The notes under the pieces: model-generated | Databases searched by the model: none | Seen by the model: only the letters and a program-made list of their open reading frames with translations | What the model was told of the DNA's origin: nothing | Shown here: positions 8,459-16,165 of the stretch, in pieces | How the letters are laid out: each line of letters opens with the position of its first letter | Position numbering within the stretch: the first letter of the stretch is position 1 | NCBI GenBank assembly: GCA_903831085.1 | Contig: CAIKWE010000017.1 | Coordinates: 1 to 48,833 of the forward strand | Direction: 5' to 3' | Length of the DNA stretch: 48,833 nt | DNA from: an uncultured Verrucomicrobiota bacterium | GTDB taxonomy: Bacteria; Verrucomicrobiota; Kiritimatiellia; Kiritimatiellales; Tichowtungiaceae | Position numbers and translations under genes: made by a program

Positions 8459-8755
8459 ATGGACTGGATTCGTGAAACATCTAAAGGCGTGCTTCTGCCC
8501 GTCCGGGCGGTGCCGCGCGCCTCGAAAAACGAGATACAAGGCATCCACGGCGACGCCTTGAAAGTCCGTTTACAGGCACCGCCGGTCGAAGGCAAAGCCA
8601 ATCAGGCGCTCATCCGGTTCCTCAGCGATGCTCTGGATATTCCCCGTTCACAACTCTCCATCGCCGCCGGTGAAACCGGACGCAATAAGGCCGTCCTCAT
8701 CACCGGTATCACAAAAGCGGAACTGGTCAGCCTGCTGAAGCATAAAATGAGTTGA
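8459..8755 (+). CDS. yggU: UPF0235/DUF167 (YggU) family protein
   Basis: Small conserved protein of unknown function, 98 aa. The family signature is clear: RAVPRASKNEI, LKVRLQAPPVEGKANQALIRFL and AGETGRNKAVLI. No Shine-Dalgarno sequence is visible before the ATG. Its last 29 bp overlap the 3' end of the convergent LOG-family gene. Confidence 0.9.
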   Translation: MDWIRETSKGVLLPVRAVPRASKNEIQGIHGDALKVRLQAPPVEGKANQALIRFLSDALDIPRSQLSIAAGETGRNKAVLITGITKAELVSLLKHKMS

Positions 8756-9461
8756 TGGCTTTCCAGGCTTCTTCGGCGGTGTCGCAGAAGGTGATCAGGT
8801 TCAAATCATTCGGGCCGATCAGGCCGCATTCGGCCATGTAATTCCAGTCCACGATCCGTTTCCAATATTCGGAACCAACCAATACAACCGGCATTGGCTC
8901 GACCTTTCCGGTCTGGATCAGGGTGAGTGCTTCGAACAGTTCATCGAACGTTCCGAAGCCGCCGGGGAAAATACAGACCGCCTTGGCGCGCAGCATGAAG
9001 TGCATCTTCCGCATGCTGAAATAATGAAACTGAAAGCAAAGCTCTTCGGTGACATATGGGTTAGGTTTCTGTTCGTGCGGCAGGGTGATGTTGAGTGAAA
9101 TGGACTTACAACCCACGTCGTGTGCGCCGCGGTTGCCCGCCTCCATAACTCCGCCACCGCCACCGGTGATGATAACATATTCGCATTCATGGCTGGTCTG
9201 GCAGGTCGTGCTGACCATCCGCGCCAGTTTGCGCGCCTCTTCATAAAACGGGGTCAGTTCGGCCAGCTTACGGTTTTTACACGCGGCCGAATTTTCAGGC
9301 GCTGGAATCCGTGCACTGCCGAAGAGCACGATGGTGGATTTGATCTTCTCTTTTTGCATCATCACTTCGGGATGAAGATATTCGAGCTGGAGCCGCACCG
9401 GGCGGCAATGTTCGCTGTTTAAAAACGGGACATTCTCATAGGCCATCGGCGGATTTTTCAT
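8727..9461 (-). CDS. LOG-family Rossmann protein (TIGR00730; nucleoside-5'-monophosphate phosphoribohydrolase-like)
   Basis: About 244 aa. Carries the family motif PGGFGTFDELFEALT, and the phosphate-binding region YVIITGGGGGVMEAGNRGA. Family members hydrolyse nucleotide 5'-monophosphates such as AMP or cytokinin nucleotides; the physiological role in bacteria is often unclear. Start placed at ATG 9461 (MKNPPMAYEN) because TAGGAGA lies 6 nt upstream. The ribosome site sits against an imperfect inverted repeat (9474-9561). A degenerate copy of the iterated palindrome lies at 8860-8874. Confidence 0.85.
   Translation of the reverse strand: MKNPPMAYENVPFLNSEHCRPVRLQLEYLHPEVMMQKEKIKSTIVLFGSARIPAPENSAACKNRKLAELTPFYEEARKLARMVSTTCQTSHECEYVIITGGGGGVMEAGNRGAHDVGCKSISLNITLPHEQKPNPYVTEELCFQFHYFSMRKMHFMLRAKAVCIFPGGFGTFDELFEALTLIQTGKVEPMPVVLVGSEYWKRIVDWNYMAECGLIGPNDLNLITFCDTAEEAWKAINSFYASAG
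8860..8874. repeat. Iterated palindrome, one mismatch
   Basis: TTCCAATATTCGGAA inside the LOG-family gene; the same variant recurs exactly at 29651-29665. The only mismatch is T to C in the right half. On the coding (minus) strand it is read in the third frame (S-E-Y-W), unlike the perfect copies. Confidence 0.65.
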
Positions 9462-9473
9462 TTTCAATCTCCT

Positions 9474-9561
9474 AACCGCGAATGGACACGAATGCACACC
9501 AATTGGACAGGTCCAGCGGAACCCTCTTTATATTCGCGTTGATTAGCGTTCATTAGCGGTT
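9474..9561. repeat. Imperfect long inverted repeat with roughly 10-nt periodic subunits
   Basis: Left arm 9474-9504 and right arm 9531-9561 are 31 nt each and inverted; 22 of 31 positions match by eye. Each arm is built of three variants of a unit like CGAATGGACA. The arms start with AACCGC and enclose 26 nt. It fills the gap between the divergent LOG and glycosyltransferase genes. Possibly a dispersed MITE-like element. Confidence 0.6.
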
Positions 9562-9585
9562 TGTTATGCTGTAGAAATACCAAAA

Positions 9586-10692
9586 ATGAAAACGGTTGCC
9601 TACTACATTACCGCCCATGGCTACGGACACGGCGCACGCTCCTGCGACGTTCTGCGCGCCCTGCACCGGCTCTATCCGGAACAGCCGGTGATTGTGACGA
9701 CCGACCTGCCGCGCGACTTCTTGAACAGCCGCCTCGCAGGTTGCGATAATCTGACATTCCGAAACGGCGCATTCGATGTCGGCCTCGTCCAGAAGGATTC
9801 TCTGCAAAGCGATCTTTTCCAAACCTTGGAAAAACTGGAAGCGCTCTATGCCCGTGAGGAGGAATTGATCGAACAGGAGCAGCGATTTATCGCCGCAAAT
9901 GATATCGCGGTTGTCGCCGCTGATATTCCCGCCATTCCGCTGGCCGCCGCACAGCGCGCGGACATTCCGAATATCGCCATCGGTAATTTTTCATGGGACT
10001 GGATTTATGAAGCCTATGTTCCGCAGAATCCCCGCTGGGCGTTTTTCGTCGAAAAGTTCCGCACCGTTTATGCGAAGACGGACCTGCTGTTGCGCCTGCC
10101 GTTCGCACCGCCCATGGAACAGTTCCCGAACCGGACAGACATCCCCCTGCTCGCTTCACCGGGCATCTCCCGCCGCAATGAAATGGCACATATATCGTAT
10201 TACGATATATGCCCCGATCCAAAGAAACTGTGGGTTCTACTTTCGTTCACATCGCTCGATTTAAACTTCCAGGCCTTGGAAAATATCCGTGCACTGTGTG
10301 ACCGGTACGAGTTTTTCTGTGTTGAACCGCTTCAATTCGAAAACTCCTGCATCCATTCAATAAGCCGCAACGCAGTTGCTTTTGCCGACATTCTGGCATC
10401 GTGCGACGTTGTCGTCAGCAAGCCGGGCTTCGGGCTGGTCTCGGAGTGCATTGTGAACCATAAGCCGTTGATCTTTGCCGACCGCGGCGATTTTGCTGAA
10501 TATCCTTATCTCGTCGAAGGGATTGATAAATATCTGCGAAACGTCCACGTTCCGTCCGAACAGCTCTATGCCGGAGATCTTTTCCAGGCATTGGAAAAAA
10601 TTAAATCCGCGCCGGAACCTGCCAGTCATCTGGCCTCGGGCGGCGCGGAAATGATCGCGCGGGAACTTTTGAATCACGCCAGATACGCATGA
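9586..10692 (+). CDS. GT-B glycosyltransferase-like protein (arabinokinase ARA1 N-domain type)
   Basis: 368 aa. The N-terminus VAYYITAHGYGHGARS is the glycine-rich HGxGHxxR loop of MurG/GT28-like enzymes. NFSWDWIYEAYV and the late SKPGFGLVSECIVNHKP resemble the N-terminal domain of plant L-arabinokinase and related bacterial proteins, whose donor and acceptor are not established. No signal peptide, so cytoplasmic. No Shine-Dalgarno sequence is visible before the ATG. Three perfect copies of the iterated palindrome (9817, 10267, 10582) each encode FQxLE, and a 23-bp perfect palindrome lies at 10189-10211. The 3' end is duplicated at 13248-13340. Function is inferred from fold only. Confidence 0.75.
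   Translation: MKTVAYYITAHGYGHGARSCDVLRALHRLYPEQPVIVTTDLPRDFLNSRLAGCDNLTFRNGAFDVGLVQKDSLQSDLFQTLEKLEALYAREEELIEQEQRFIAANDIAVVAADIPAIPLAAAQRADIPNIAIGNFSWDWIYEAYVPQNPRWAFFVEKFRTVYAKTDLLLRLPFAPPMEQFPNRTDIPLLASPGISRRNEMAHISYYDICPDPKKLWVLLSFTSLDLNFQALENIRALCDRYEFFCVEPLQFENSCIHSISRNAVAFADILASCDVVVSKPGFGLVSECIVNHKPLIFADRGDFAEYPYLVEGIDKYLRNVHVPSEQLYAGDLFQALEKIKSAPEPASHLASGGAEMIARELLNHARYA
9817..9831. repeat. Iterated palindrome, copy 5
   Basis: Perfect copy TTCCAAACCTTGGAA in the glycosyltransferase gene, read as F-Q-T-L-E. Confidence 0.9.
10189..10211. repeat. 23-bp perfect palindrome in glycosyltransferase gene
   Basis: Eleven-base arms CATATATCGTA and TACGATATATG flank a single T. The sequence is AT-rich against a GC-rich gene and encodes HISYYDIC. 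It is unrelated to the iterated palindrome family. Confidence 0.8.
10267..10281. repeat. Iterated palindrome, copy 6
   Basis: Perfect copy TTCCAGGCCTTGGAA, read as F-Q-A-L-E in the glycosyltransferase gene. This copy is fully self-complementary except for the central base. Confidence 0.9.
10582..10596. repeat. Iterated palindrome, copy 7
   Basis: Perfect copy TTCCAGGCATTGGAA, read as F-Q-A-L-E close to the glycosyltransferase C-terminus, just upstream of the segment duplicated at 13248. Confidence 0.9.
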
Positions 10693-10744
10693 TGCCCGGC
10701 ACAAGGCGCGGCCACCGTCCGCACCCACAGTAAGAAAGATTTTC

Positions 10745-10768
10745 TGTAGCCGCGCACGGTGGGCGCGG
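10745..10768 (-). repeat. REP-like hairpin with CTACA tail, single, one stem mismatch
   Basis: TGTAG followed by stem 10750-10757, loop GGT and stem 10761-10768, an 8-3-8 hairpin with one mismatched pair. The minus-strand reading ends in GCTACA. It lies in the 145 bp between the glycosyltransferase and the convergent secreted-protein gene. Confidence 0.55.
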
Positions 10769-10837
10769 TAACAAAAACCGAAGATCGTGCGAATGGGTGT
10801 CACACCTTTGGAGCGCGGCGATAAAGGCACAACCAGA

Positions 10838-13162
10838 TCATTCACTCATACGAACATCAATCTTGTAGAAGCATTTGCTGGCGGCGCTACGGACGCTATC
10901 CGTGATCGCTCCACCGGTATAATTGGTTTGCAGGGTTTGGAAACCATTCATCAGATTGGTTGACCAGTAAACATTATAAACCCGACCGGAAACCGCGTTC
11001 CATTGGATGAGGTTCCGCGAGTGATTTGTAATGCCAAAACGGGCCGATGAATTAGTCGGATTCAAGCCCGCGACATAGGCTTGGATCACGGTGTTGACGC
11101 GATTAGAGCAAACCGCATTCGGATTAACTCCCGTGCCGCCAAAATGCTGAAGCTCCCACCAGTCCGGCAGGCCGTTGCCGTCACCGTCATCTGTGCCTGT
11201 GCCCAAGACGCTGATCGTGTTGGTGCCGCTTGTCTTATCCGAGTTCACCGTCACCGTCCCGCTGTAGTTCGTTACAGCCACCGGCGCGAACGTCACCGTT
11301 ACATTCGTCGCCTTCCCCGCCGCGACCGTGCCGCTCCACGCCCCGCTGAAACAGGTTGGATACGTGATGTTCGTTACCGTCAGCGTTGTGTTGCCGCTGT
11401 TGGTAATGGTCAGCGTCGCGGTCGAGGGTTGCCCCGTCACCACACTTCCAAAACTCAGATTGCCGCTCAGACCGATGATCTTTGTCGGAACAGCAACCTG
11501 ATACAGGAAAGGCACCTCAATATCCGAAGAATTTTCCCAGCCGTCCAGCAGCCGGAAATGCAGGCAGTAGTTGGTGCCAGACTGAAGTTCCGGTCCATTG
11601 TAAGTCAGGGGGCTTGATGCCAATTCACCTGAGTCCCATATGTATCTGTGTGGGCCTTCGCTTGGCACAATGTTTAACTGAACCCTGCTCCAAAAACCGC
11701 CGTCGCTCCAGGAAAAAACAGGATGGGCATTCGTGATCGTGCTTCCGGCGGCGGGCGAGAGATTGGTGGCAAAATTTTCCACATATCCGGTGATGCGCAA
11801 AGTCTGCGTTACTATGTTGCTGGTTGTTTCATGGATGGTTAACGTGTACTCCGCTCCGATCGCCGGGCGATTTATATACCCAAATTGGGGAAAGAGATTG
11901 CTTGTGGACGCGCCCACGCTCCAAGAAACCCAGGATGGCAATTCATATTCGCTGCCTGACTTATAATTCAGACTGATGGTGTTGGTAAGACCGGGGCCGA
12001 AAACTTCCACGGAACTGATGTTGTTAGAGGGATCTTCCACCCTGGATACTAGCGTGTAGCTACCCGCGCTGTGGCTTGTGAAGAACATGACCGGATATTT
12101 ACTTTGGTCGCCGTACAGGAGCCATGTATCACCTTCTTTGCGAAATGTCTGCAACTCGATTTCACCGGTACCCCAGTGGATGACGGCAGTTGCCAACCCC
12201 GCTCCGGCGGGTAAGGGTGCGTCCATCGTATAGGACATAGGTTGCCAGTCCGGACTTAGCATGTCCGCAATCAGAGACATTTTGGTGTCGCCATCATTAA
12301 GGTACGCGTCGGAAATGCGCGCGGCGAAAAGTTCCGAATTTTGGGCGTTGTATGCTTCAATCGCGGCGGCGAAACCATTCCGGATGGCCAGTTCATCTTC
12401 CGGCGAGATACCCGTTTCCGGCAAGAGCCCCGTGTCGGTCACCGTGAAGTTGTCGGCGTACACGTCCGTTCCTGAATAGCTCATGCCGGTGAATGGTTCG
12501 CTGTCTGATGAGGAACCTAATGAACCGCCCACTGCAAAACGAAAAGTCGAACTCTCAGTCATTCCCCAACCACTGGGGACAGCATTCGAACCCAACGGAG
12601 TCCCGTTGTAATAGGAGGACAGCACCTTGGTCGTAGCATCAAATCTAATACTCACTCTTCCCTGCAGATTTGTAGTGTCAACCCAATCCTCATTACCCAC
12701 CTCGGTTCCATTCATCTGCATCGAACTATAATAACCGCGATAAGAACCTTGTGAGTCCGAGCCGAGGTCGAGATTCACCGTAAAGTTATTTTCATATACC
12801 ACTCGATCAGGGGGAACAACGGCGAGAAACATCTCGATTTCGTCGTTTTGTTGCAGCGACAAAGCGCCCACATGCACATCCGCCGAAACCTCCCAATTCG
12901 AGGTATAACTCCCGTAACTGTAAATCCAGGGTCTTACGATCCCTGCGCGAATGTCCACTGATGGGCTGTTGCCGCCAAACTGCAAATGTCCATTCGCTTC
13001 CAGCAAAGTAGCTGACGAACCGAAAGAATCATCAGAGCCCCATTTGGCCGTGTCTTTGGCATTATCGTTGAAGTCATCGCCAACGGTACCCGCCAGAACC
13101 GGCGTGAAAGCCAGCAGAACAAAACCCGCAACTACCGCGCCAAACAGTTTTACTGATTTCAT
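10838..13162 (-). CDS. Large secreted surface protein with LamG-like, choice-of-anchor D and GLPDWWEL-type C-terminal regions
   Basis: About 774 aa. The start at 13162 gives a signal peptide (KSVKLFGAVVAGFVLLAF, cleavage near PVLAG) and has AAGGAAGG upstream. The N-terminal 30-250 region is beta-rich and resembles LamG/concanavalin folds. Residues about 560-655 (LSFGSVVTGQPSTATLTITN) match the ASPM-SPD-2-hydin/choice-of-anchor D repeat. The C-terminal 110 residues contain DGDGNGLPDWWELQHFGG, then VSGRVYNVYWSTNL, a module common on Verrucomicrobia-type exported proteins and possibly a sorting signal. No catalytic residues recognised. Flanked by the glycosyltransferase and the remnant of a second copy of it. 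Confidence 0.75.
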   Translation of the reverse strand: MKSVKLFGAVVAGFVLLAFTPVLAGTVGDDFNDNAKDTAKWGSDDSFGSSATLLEANGHLQFGGNSPSVDIRAGIVRPWIYSYGSYTSNWEVSADVHVGALSLQQNDEIEMFLAVVPPDRVVYENNFTVNLDLGSDSQGSYRGYYSSMQMNGTEVGNEDWVDTTNLQGRVSIRFDATTKVLSSYYNGTPLGSNAVPSGWGMTESSTFRFAVGGSLGSSSDSEPFTGMSYSGTDVYADNFTVTDTGLLPETGISPEDELAIRNGFAAAIEAYNAQNSELFAARISDAYLNDGDTKMSLIADMLSPDWQPMSYTMDAPLPAGAGLATAVIHWGTGEIELQTFRKEGDTWLLYGDQSKYPVMFFTSHSAGSYTLVSRVEDPSNNISSVEVFGPGLTNTISLNYKSGSEYELPSWVSWSVGASTSNLFPQFGYINRPAIGAEYTLTIHETTSNIVTQTLRITGYVENFATNLSPAAGSTITNAHPVFSWSDGGFWSRVQLNIVPSEGPHRYIWDSGELASSPLTYNGPELQSGTNYCLHFRLLDGWENSSDIEVPFLYQVAVPTKIIGLSGNLSFGSVVTGQPSTATLTITNSGNTTLTVTNITYPTCFSGAWSGTVAAGKATNVTVTFAPVAVTNYSGTVTVNSDKTSGTNTISVLGTGTDDGDGNGLPDWWELQHFGGTGVNPNAVCSNRVNTVIQAYVAGLNPTNSSARFGITNHSRNLIQWNAVSGRVYNVYWSTNLMNGFQTLQTNYTGGAITDSVRSAASKCFYKIDVRMSE
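10928..10942. repeat. Iterated palindrome, one mismatch
   Basis: TTGCAGGGTTTGGAA in the C-terminal part of the secreted-protein gene. On the coding strand it reads F-Q-T-L-Q, the same frame as the FQxLE copies with the final codon changed. Confidence 0.55.
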
Positions 13163-13247
13163 ATTAACCTTCCTTTTCAGACTGTCAGGGAAATCTGTAC
13201 GGGACGTCGGCATATTTCCCCCGCCTATTCTGGAATGTCAACCAATT

Positions 13248-13340
13248 AAGCCATTCTCTGCACCGGAACCTGTCGACCATCTGGCCTCAGGCGGCGCAGA
13301 AATGATCGCGCACAAGCTTATTCACTGCGCCGGATGCTGA
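13248..13340 (+). pseudogene. 3' remnant of a second ARA1-like glycosyltransferase gene
   Basis: The open frame ending at TGA 13338-13340 reads APEPVDHLASGGAEMIAHKL and continues to a stop. The C-terminus of the glycosyltransferase at 9586-10692 reads APEPASHLASGGAEMIAREL. At DNA level about 52 of 65 bases match by eye (from 13256). Similarity stops near 13248 and no upstream part of the gene is present; the promoter side of the secreted-protein gene begins there instead. Its last bases overlap the 3' end of the phosphoesterase gene. Best read as the broken end of a former paralogue or duplication. Confidence 0.75.
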
Positions 13341-13827
13341 AGAAGGTGAGGACGTCTTCGACGAGATCGAGGACAGCGCAGGATGGATGCATTCCCCGTC
13401 CGGCGGCCCCGGGATTCACCATGCGCGTCCGGGAATGTTTTTTGTCGTGGCAGACGTGGGTGTGCCCAAACAAAACGTAATCGTAATTCTGGGATTCGAC
13501 AGCTTCCGTAAGCCGGGTTTCGTCGTCGCTGTGAAGCACGGCGATTTTCCGTCCGGCCAGATCAAGCTCGCCGAAGCGGCCAAGCAGGTTGATGCCGATT
13601 CCACCGGGATAAGATTTAAGATCGGTATGGCAGTCGGTGTTACCGAGCACGACGTAAAGGGGAATGTCGATTTCTTGGAAAAGCGCGGACATTTCGGTGA
13701 GAACCATTTCAGAACCGACATCACCGCAATGGATAACCGCCTCGATGCCGCGAAAGATGAATTCGCGGGCGGCGGCCAAAGCCAGATCCACCTGACCGTG
13801 CGTGTCGGATATGATGCCGATTTTCAC
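13318..13827 (-). CDS. Metallophosphoesterase, YfcE/MJ0936 phosphodiesterase family
   Basis: 169 aa from GTG 13827. The dimetal phosphoesterase motifs occur in order: GIISDTHG, IHCGDVGSE, VLGNTDCH (GN-x-D/H), AVLHSDDE and FGHTHVC. The family hydrolyses phosphodiesters; the natural substrate is unknown. The GTG start is preferred over ATG 13857 because the motif core begins three residues later, as in the family; a purine-rich stretch GAGAGGAC lies 6 nt upstream. It diverges from argC, and its 3' end overlaps the glycosyltransferase remnant. Confidence 0.88.
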   Translation of the reverse strand: MKIGIISDTHGQVDLALAAAREFIFRGIEAVIHCGDVGSEMVLTEMSALFQEIDIPLYVVLGNTDCHTDLKSYPGGIGINLLGRFGELDLAGRKIAVLHSDDETRLTEAVESQNYDYVLFGHTHVCHDKKHSRTRMVNPGAAGRGMHPSCAVLDLVEDVLTFFSIRRSE

Positions 13828-13850
13828 CTGCGTCCTCTCTCTTTTAGTTC

Positions 13851-13878
13851 TTGGCACTGAAACCGCAGGGTCTATATT
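13851..13878 (+). promoter_or_regulatory. Candidate argC promoter
   Basis: TTGGCA (13851-13856), 16-nt spacer, TATATT (13873-13878). The predicted start is near 13885, about 30 nt before the argC ATG. Confidence 0.45.
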
Positions 13879-13915
13879 AGCGGGATTATCGATTAAGGCG
13901 AGCGGAGATTTTAAA

Positions 13916-14968
13916 ATGAAGAACGTAAAAATTGTTGGAGCCGGCGGTTACGGCGGCGTAGGAATCACGGAATTGATCCTGCAACATCCGGAATTTAAGA
14001 TCGGCTGTCTGGTGGCCGCGACCGAAACCGGCATGAAAATGAGCGATCTTTATCCTCATCTGAAAGGGTTTTGCGACGAGTTGATCCGGACACCGGACGA
14101 CCCGAAAGCGCAGGAAGCCTATGATGCGGTTTTCTTCTCCACGCCCGACGGCGTCGGCATGCAGACTGCCGCGAATGAGCTGGCCAAAGGCGCTCATGTG
14201 GTGGATTACAGCGGCGACTTCCGGTTTACGACACCGGAAAAATACAGCGCTTACGCCAATTTTATCGGCAAAAATCCCGTCCATGCCGCGCCGGAGCTTC
14301 TGCCACAGACCGTGTACGGCCTCTCTGAACTCCATCCGTTCGGCAAAAAACAGAAACTGGCCGGCAACCCTGGTTGTTTCGCCGTAAGCTGTATCCTCGG
14401 TCTTGCTCCGGCGGCGGCCGAAAAGCTGATCGATCCGAAAAGCATTATTTGCGACTGCAAAACCGGTGTGTCCGGAGCGGGCAAAAAGCCGGCGGCGACG
14501 TTTCACTATCCCGCGCGGTATGAGCAGATCAACGCCTATAAACTGGCCGGACACCAGCACATGGTGGAGATCGAGCAGGAACTGAGTTCTCTAGCTGGCG
14601 TAAAAATTCAGATCACCATTACCGCGCAGGTTCTGCCGCTCTGCCGGGGCATTCTTTCCTGCCTCTACGCCAATCTGAATGAAACGATGAGCGCCAAACA
14701 GCTGATGGAGGCTTACAAGGCGTTCTATGCCGATAAGCCGTTCGTGCGGATTTTCGATAACAAAGCCAACATCGGCACCGCGCAGGTCAGTGGAACCAAC
14801 TTCTGCAATCTGATTGTGGATGTGGACGAGCGGAACAACCGGCTGCGGGTGATCTCGCACATCGATAATTTGATGAAGGGTCAGGCCGGTAACGCGTTGC
14901 AGAACATGAATCTCATGTTCGGCTTCGATCCGATGCTCGGATTGAACTTCCCCGGACACTGTCCGTAA
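13916..14968 (+). CDS. argC: N-acetyl-gamma-glutamyl-phosphate reductase
   Basis: Third step of arginine synthesis, NADPH-dependent reduction of the acyl phosphate. 350 aa. The dinucleotide loop GAGGYGGVG is at the N-terminus, the catalytic Cys is C154 in GNPGCFAVS, and the substrate-binding HFPAR-like segment reads FHYPARYEQINAYKLAGHQH. GCGGAGA lies upstream of ATG 13916; an in-frame ATG at 13802 would run into the divergent gene. No other arg genes are nearby. The small downstream DUF454 gene follows by 10 bp. Confidence 0.95.
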   Translation: MKNVKIVGAGGYGGVGITELILQHPEFKIGCLVAATETGMKMSDLYPHLKGFCDELIRTPDDPKAQEAYDAVFFSTPDGVGMQTAANELAKGAHVVDYSGDFRFTTPEKYSAYANFIGKNPVHAAPELLPQTVYGLSELHPFGKKQKLAGNPGCFAVSCILGLAPAAAEKLIDPKSIICDCKTGVSGAGKKPAATFHYPARYEQINAYKLAGHQHMVEIEQELSSLAGVKIQITITAQVLPLCRGILSCLYANLNETMSAKQLMEAYKAFYADKPFVRIFDNKANIGTAQVSGTNFCNLIVDVDERNNRLRVISHIDNLMKGQAGNALQNMNLMFGFDPMLGLNFPGHCP

Positions 14969-14978
14969 CCGGCCCGGC

Positions 14979-15257
14979 ATGATCAAAACCTTCCATCGCG
15001 GTTTCTGGCTTTTGGCGGGTCTCTTCTTTTTTGTGCTCGGAATCATCGGTCTTCTGCTTCCGGTGGTTCCTCAACTGCCGTTTTTTCTGGCATCAATTCT
15101 CTGCTTTATGCGCTGCTCAAAGCGGTTCAGCGGCTGGATGGAAAAGAAGCCGTGGTTTATCCAGCTTCGTACCCGTTTCCATAACCTGCGCCATCTGCGG
15201 GATTTTAAGCCAAAGCCGACCCGGCTCCGCGGCCCGCCGGACAGCTCAAACAGATAA
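14979..15257 (+). CDS. DUF454 (YbaN-like) small membrane protein
   Basis: 92 aa, two hydrophobic segments separated by PVVPQLPFFLAS. The family pattern (G-x-LG-x-IG-x-x-LP-x-x-P-x-x-PF, then CF-x-R-x-S and a W) is present as LGIIGLLLPVVPQLPFF, CFMRCSKRFSGWM. Function unknown. Starts 10 bp after argC, probably by read-through. Confidence 0.8.
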   Translation: MIKTFHRGFWLLAGLFFFVLGIIGLLLPVVPQLPFFLASILCFMRCSKRFSGWMEKKPWFIQLRTRFHNLRHLRDFKPKPTRLRGPPDSSNR

Positions 15258-15275
15258 TGCAGTCGCATAACCTCC

Positions 15276-15304
15276 TTGCTCAGAATGGCGGGGCATCGTA
15301 TAAG
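15276..15304 (+). promoter_or_regulatory. Candidate promoter of the exeA/gspB-like pair
   Basis: TTGCTC (15276-15281), 17-nt spacer, TATAAG (15299-15304). A small hairpin GGCAG-TTTT-CTGCC (15307-15320) follows inside the 5' leader. Confidence 0.5.
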
Positions 15305-15331
15305 TAGGCAGTTTTCTGCCGTTTAAAAACC

Positions 15332-16165
15332 ATGTACCTCGATTTTTTCCAGCTCAATGAGTTTCCGTTCAACGTGACGCCAGACCCGCGTTTCCTTTTC
15401 TTTTCCGAACGCCACCGTGAAGCTTTTGACTCACTGCTTTACGGCGTTGAGCACCGTAAAGGGTTCATTATCCTCACCGGCGAAGTCGGTTGCGGAAAAA
15501 CCACGATCTGCCGTTCGGTTCTGAATAACCTGCCCGGCACCACGCATTCGGCATTCATTCTCAACCCCTCTCTCACCGCCACCCAGCTCGTTCGATCTAT
15601 CCTGCTTGATCTCAGACTGGAGGCAAAGGGTCAGGATAAACTGGTGCATATCGCCCAGCTCAACCGCTTCCTGCTCCAATGTCTGGAAAAAAGCGAAAAT
15701 GTAGCTATTATTATAGATGAATCGCAAAATCTCGATCCGGCTCTTATGGAACAGGTGCGCATGCTCTCCAATCTGGAAACCGATCAGCATAAACTCATGC
15801 AGATCATTCTTTCCGGCCAGCCGGAACTCAAGGAACGCCTCCGGCAGACCGATCTGCGCCAGCTCCGCCAGCGCGTTATGGTTCACTGCGATCTGGAACC
15901 GCTCAGTGTGGTCGAAACCGCCCTTTATATTCAACACCGCCTGAAAGTCGCCGGAGCGTCCGACCCCGGCAGTATATTTCAAAGCGCCGCTATCCAGCGC
16001 ATTCATGATCGCGCCGCCGGAATTCCCCGCCAGATCAACACGATTTGCGACCGCGCGCTTCTCGCCGCTTATATCCGCCGCGATCGGCAGGTGTCTCCGC
16101 AGGATGTAGTAACCGCACTGGCAGAACTTTCAACATTAATTGAAACTCAGGGAGATCCACAATGA
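15332..16165 (+). CDS. ExeA/GspA-like AAA ATPase
   Basis: 277 aa. N-terminus MYLDFFQLNEFPFNVTPDPRF is the hallmark of the ExeA/MshM ATPase group. Walker A GEVGCGKTT is at residues 50-58, Walker B IIIDESQNL near 130, and a sensor region near SGQPEL. Unlike full-length ExeA it has no C-terminal membrane helix or peptidoglycan-binding domain. With the next gene, which it overlaps by 4 bp, it resembles the GspA/GspB assembly factors of type II secretion or type IV pilus systems. A one-mismatch iterated palindrome (15674-15688) encodes LQCLEK. Confidence 0.88.
   Translation: MYLDFFQLNEFPFNVTPDPRFLFFSERHREAFDSLLYGVEHRKGFIILTGEVGCGKTTICRSVLNNLPGTTHSAFILNPSLTATQLVRSILLDLRLEAKGQDKLVHIAQLNRFLLQCLEKSENVAIIIDESQNLDPALMEQVRMLSNLETDQHKLMQIILSGQPELKERLRQTDLRQLRQRVMVHCDLEPLSVVETALYIQHRLKVAGASDPGSIFQSAAIQRIHDRAAGIPRQINTICDRALLAAYIRRDRQVSPQDVVTALAELSTLIETQGDPQ
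15674..15688. repeat. Iterated palindrome, one mismatch
   Basis: CTCCAATGTCTGGAA in the ExeA-like gene, read as L-Q-C-L-E, the same frame as the FQxLE copies. Confidence 0.55.
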
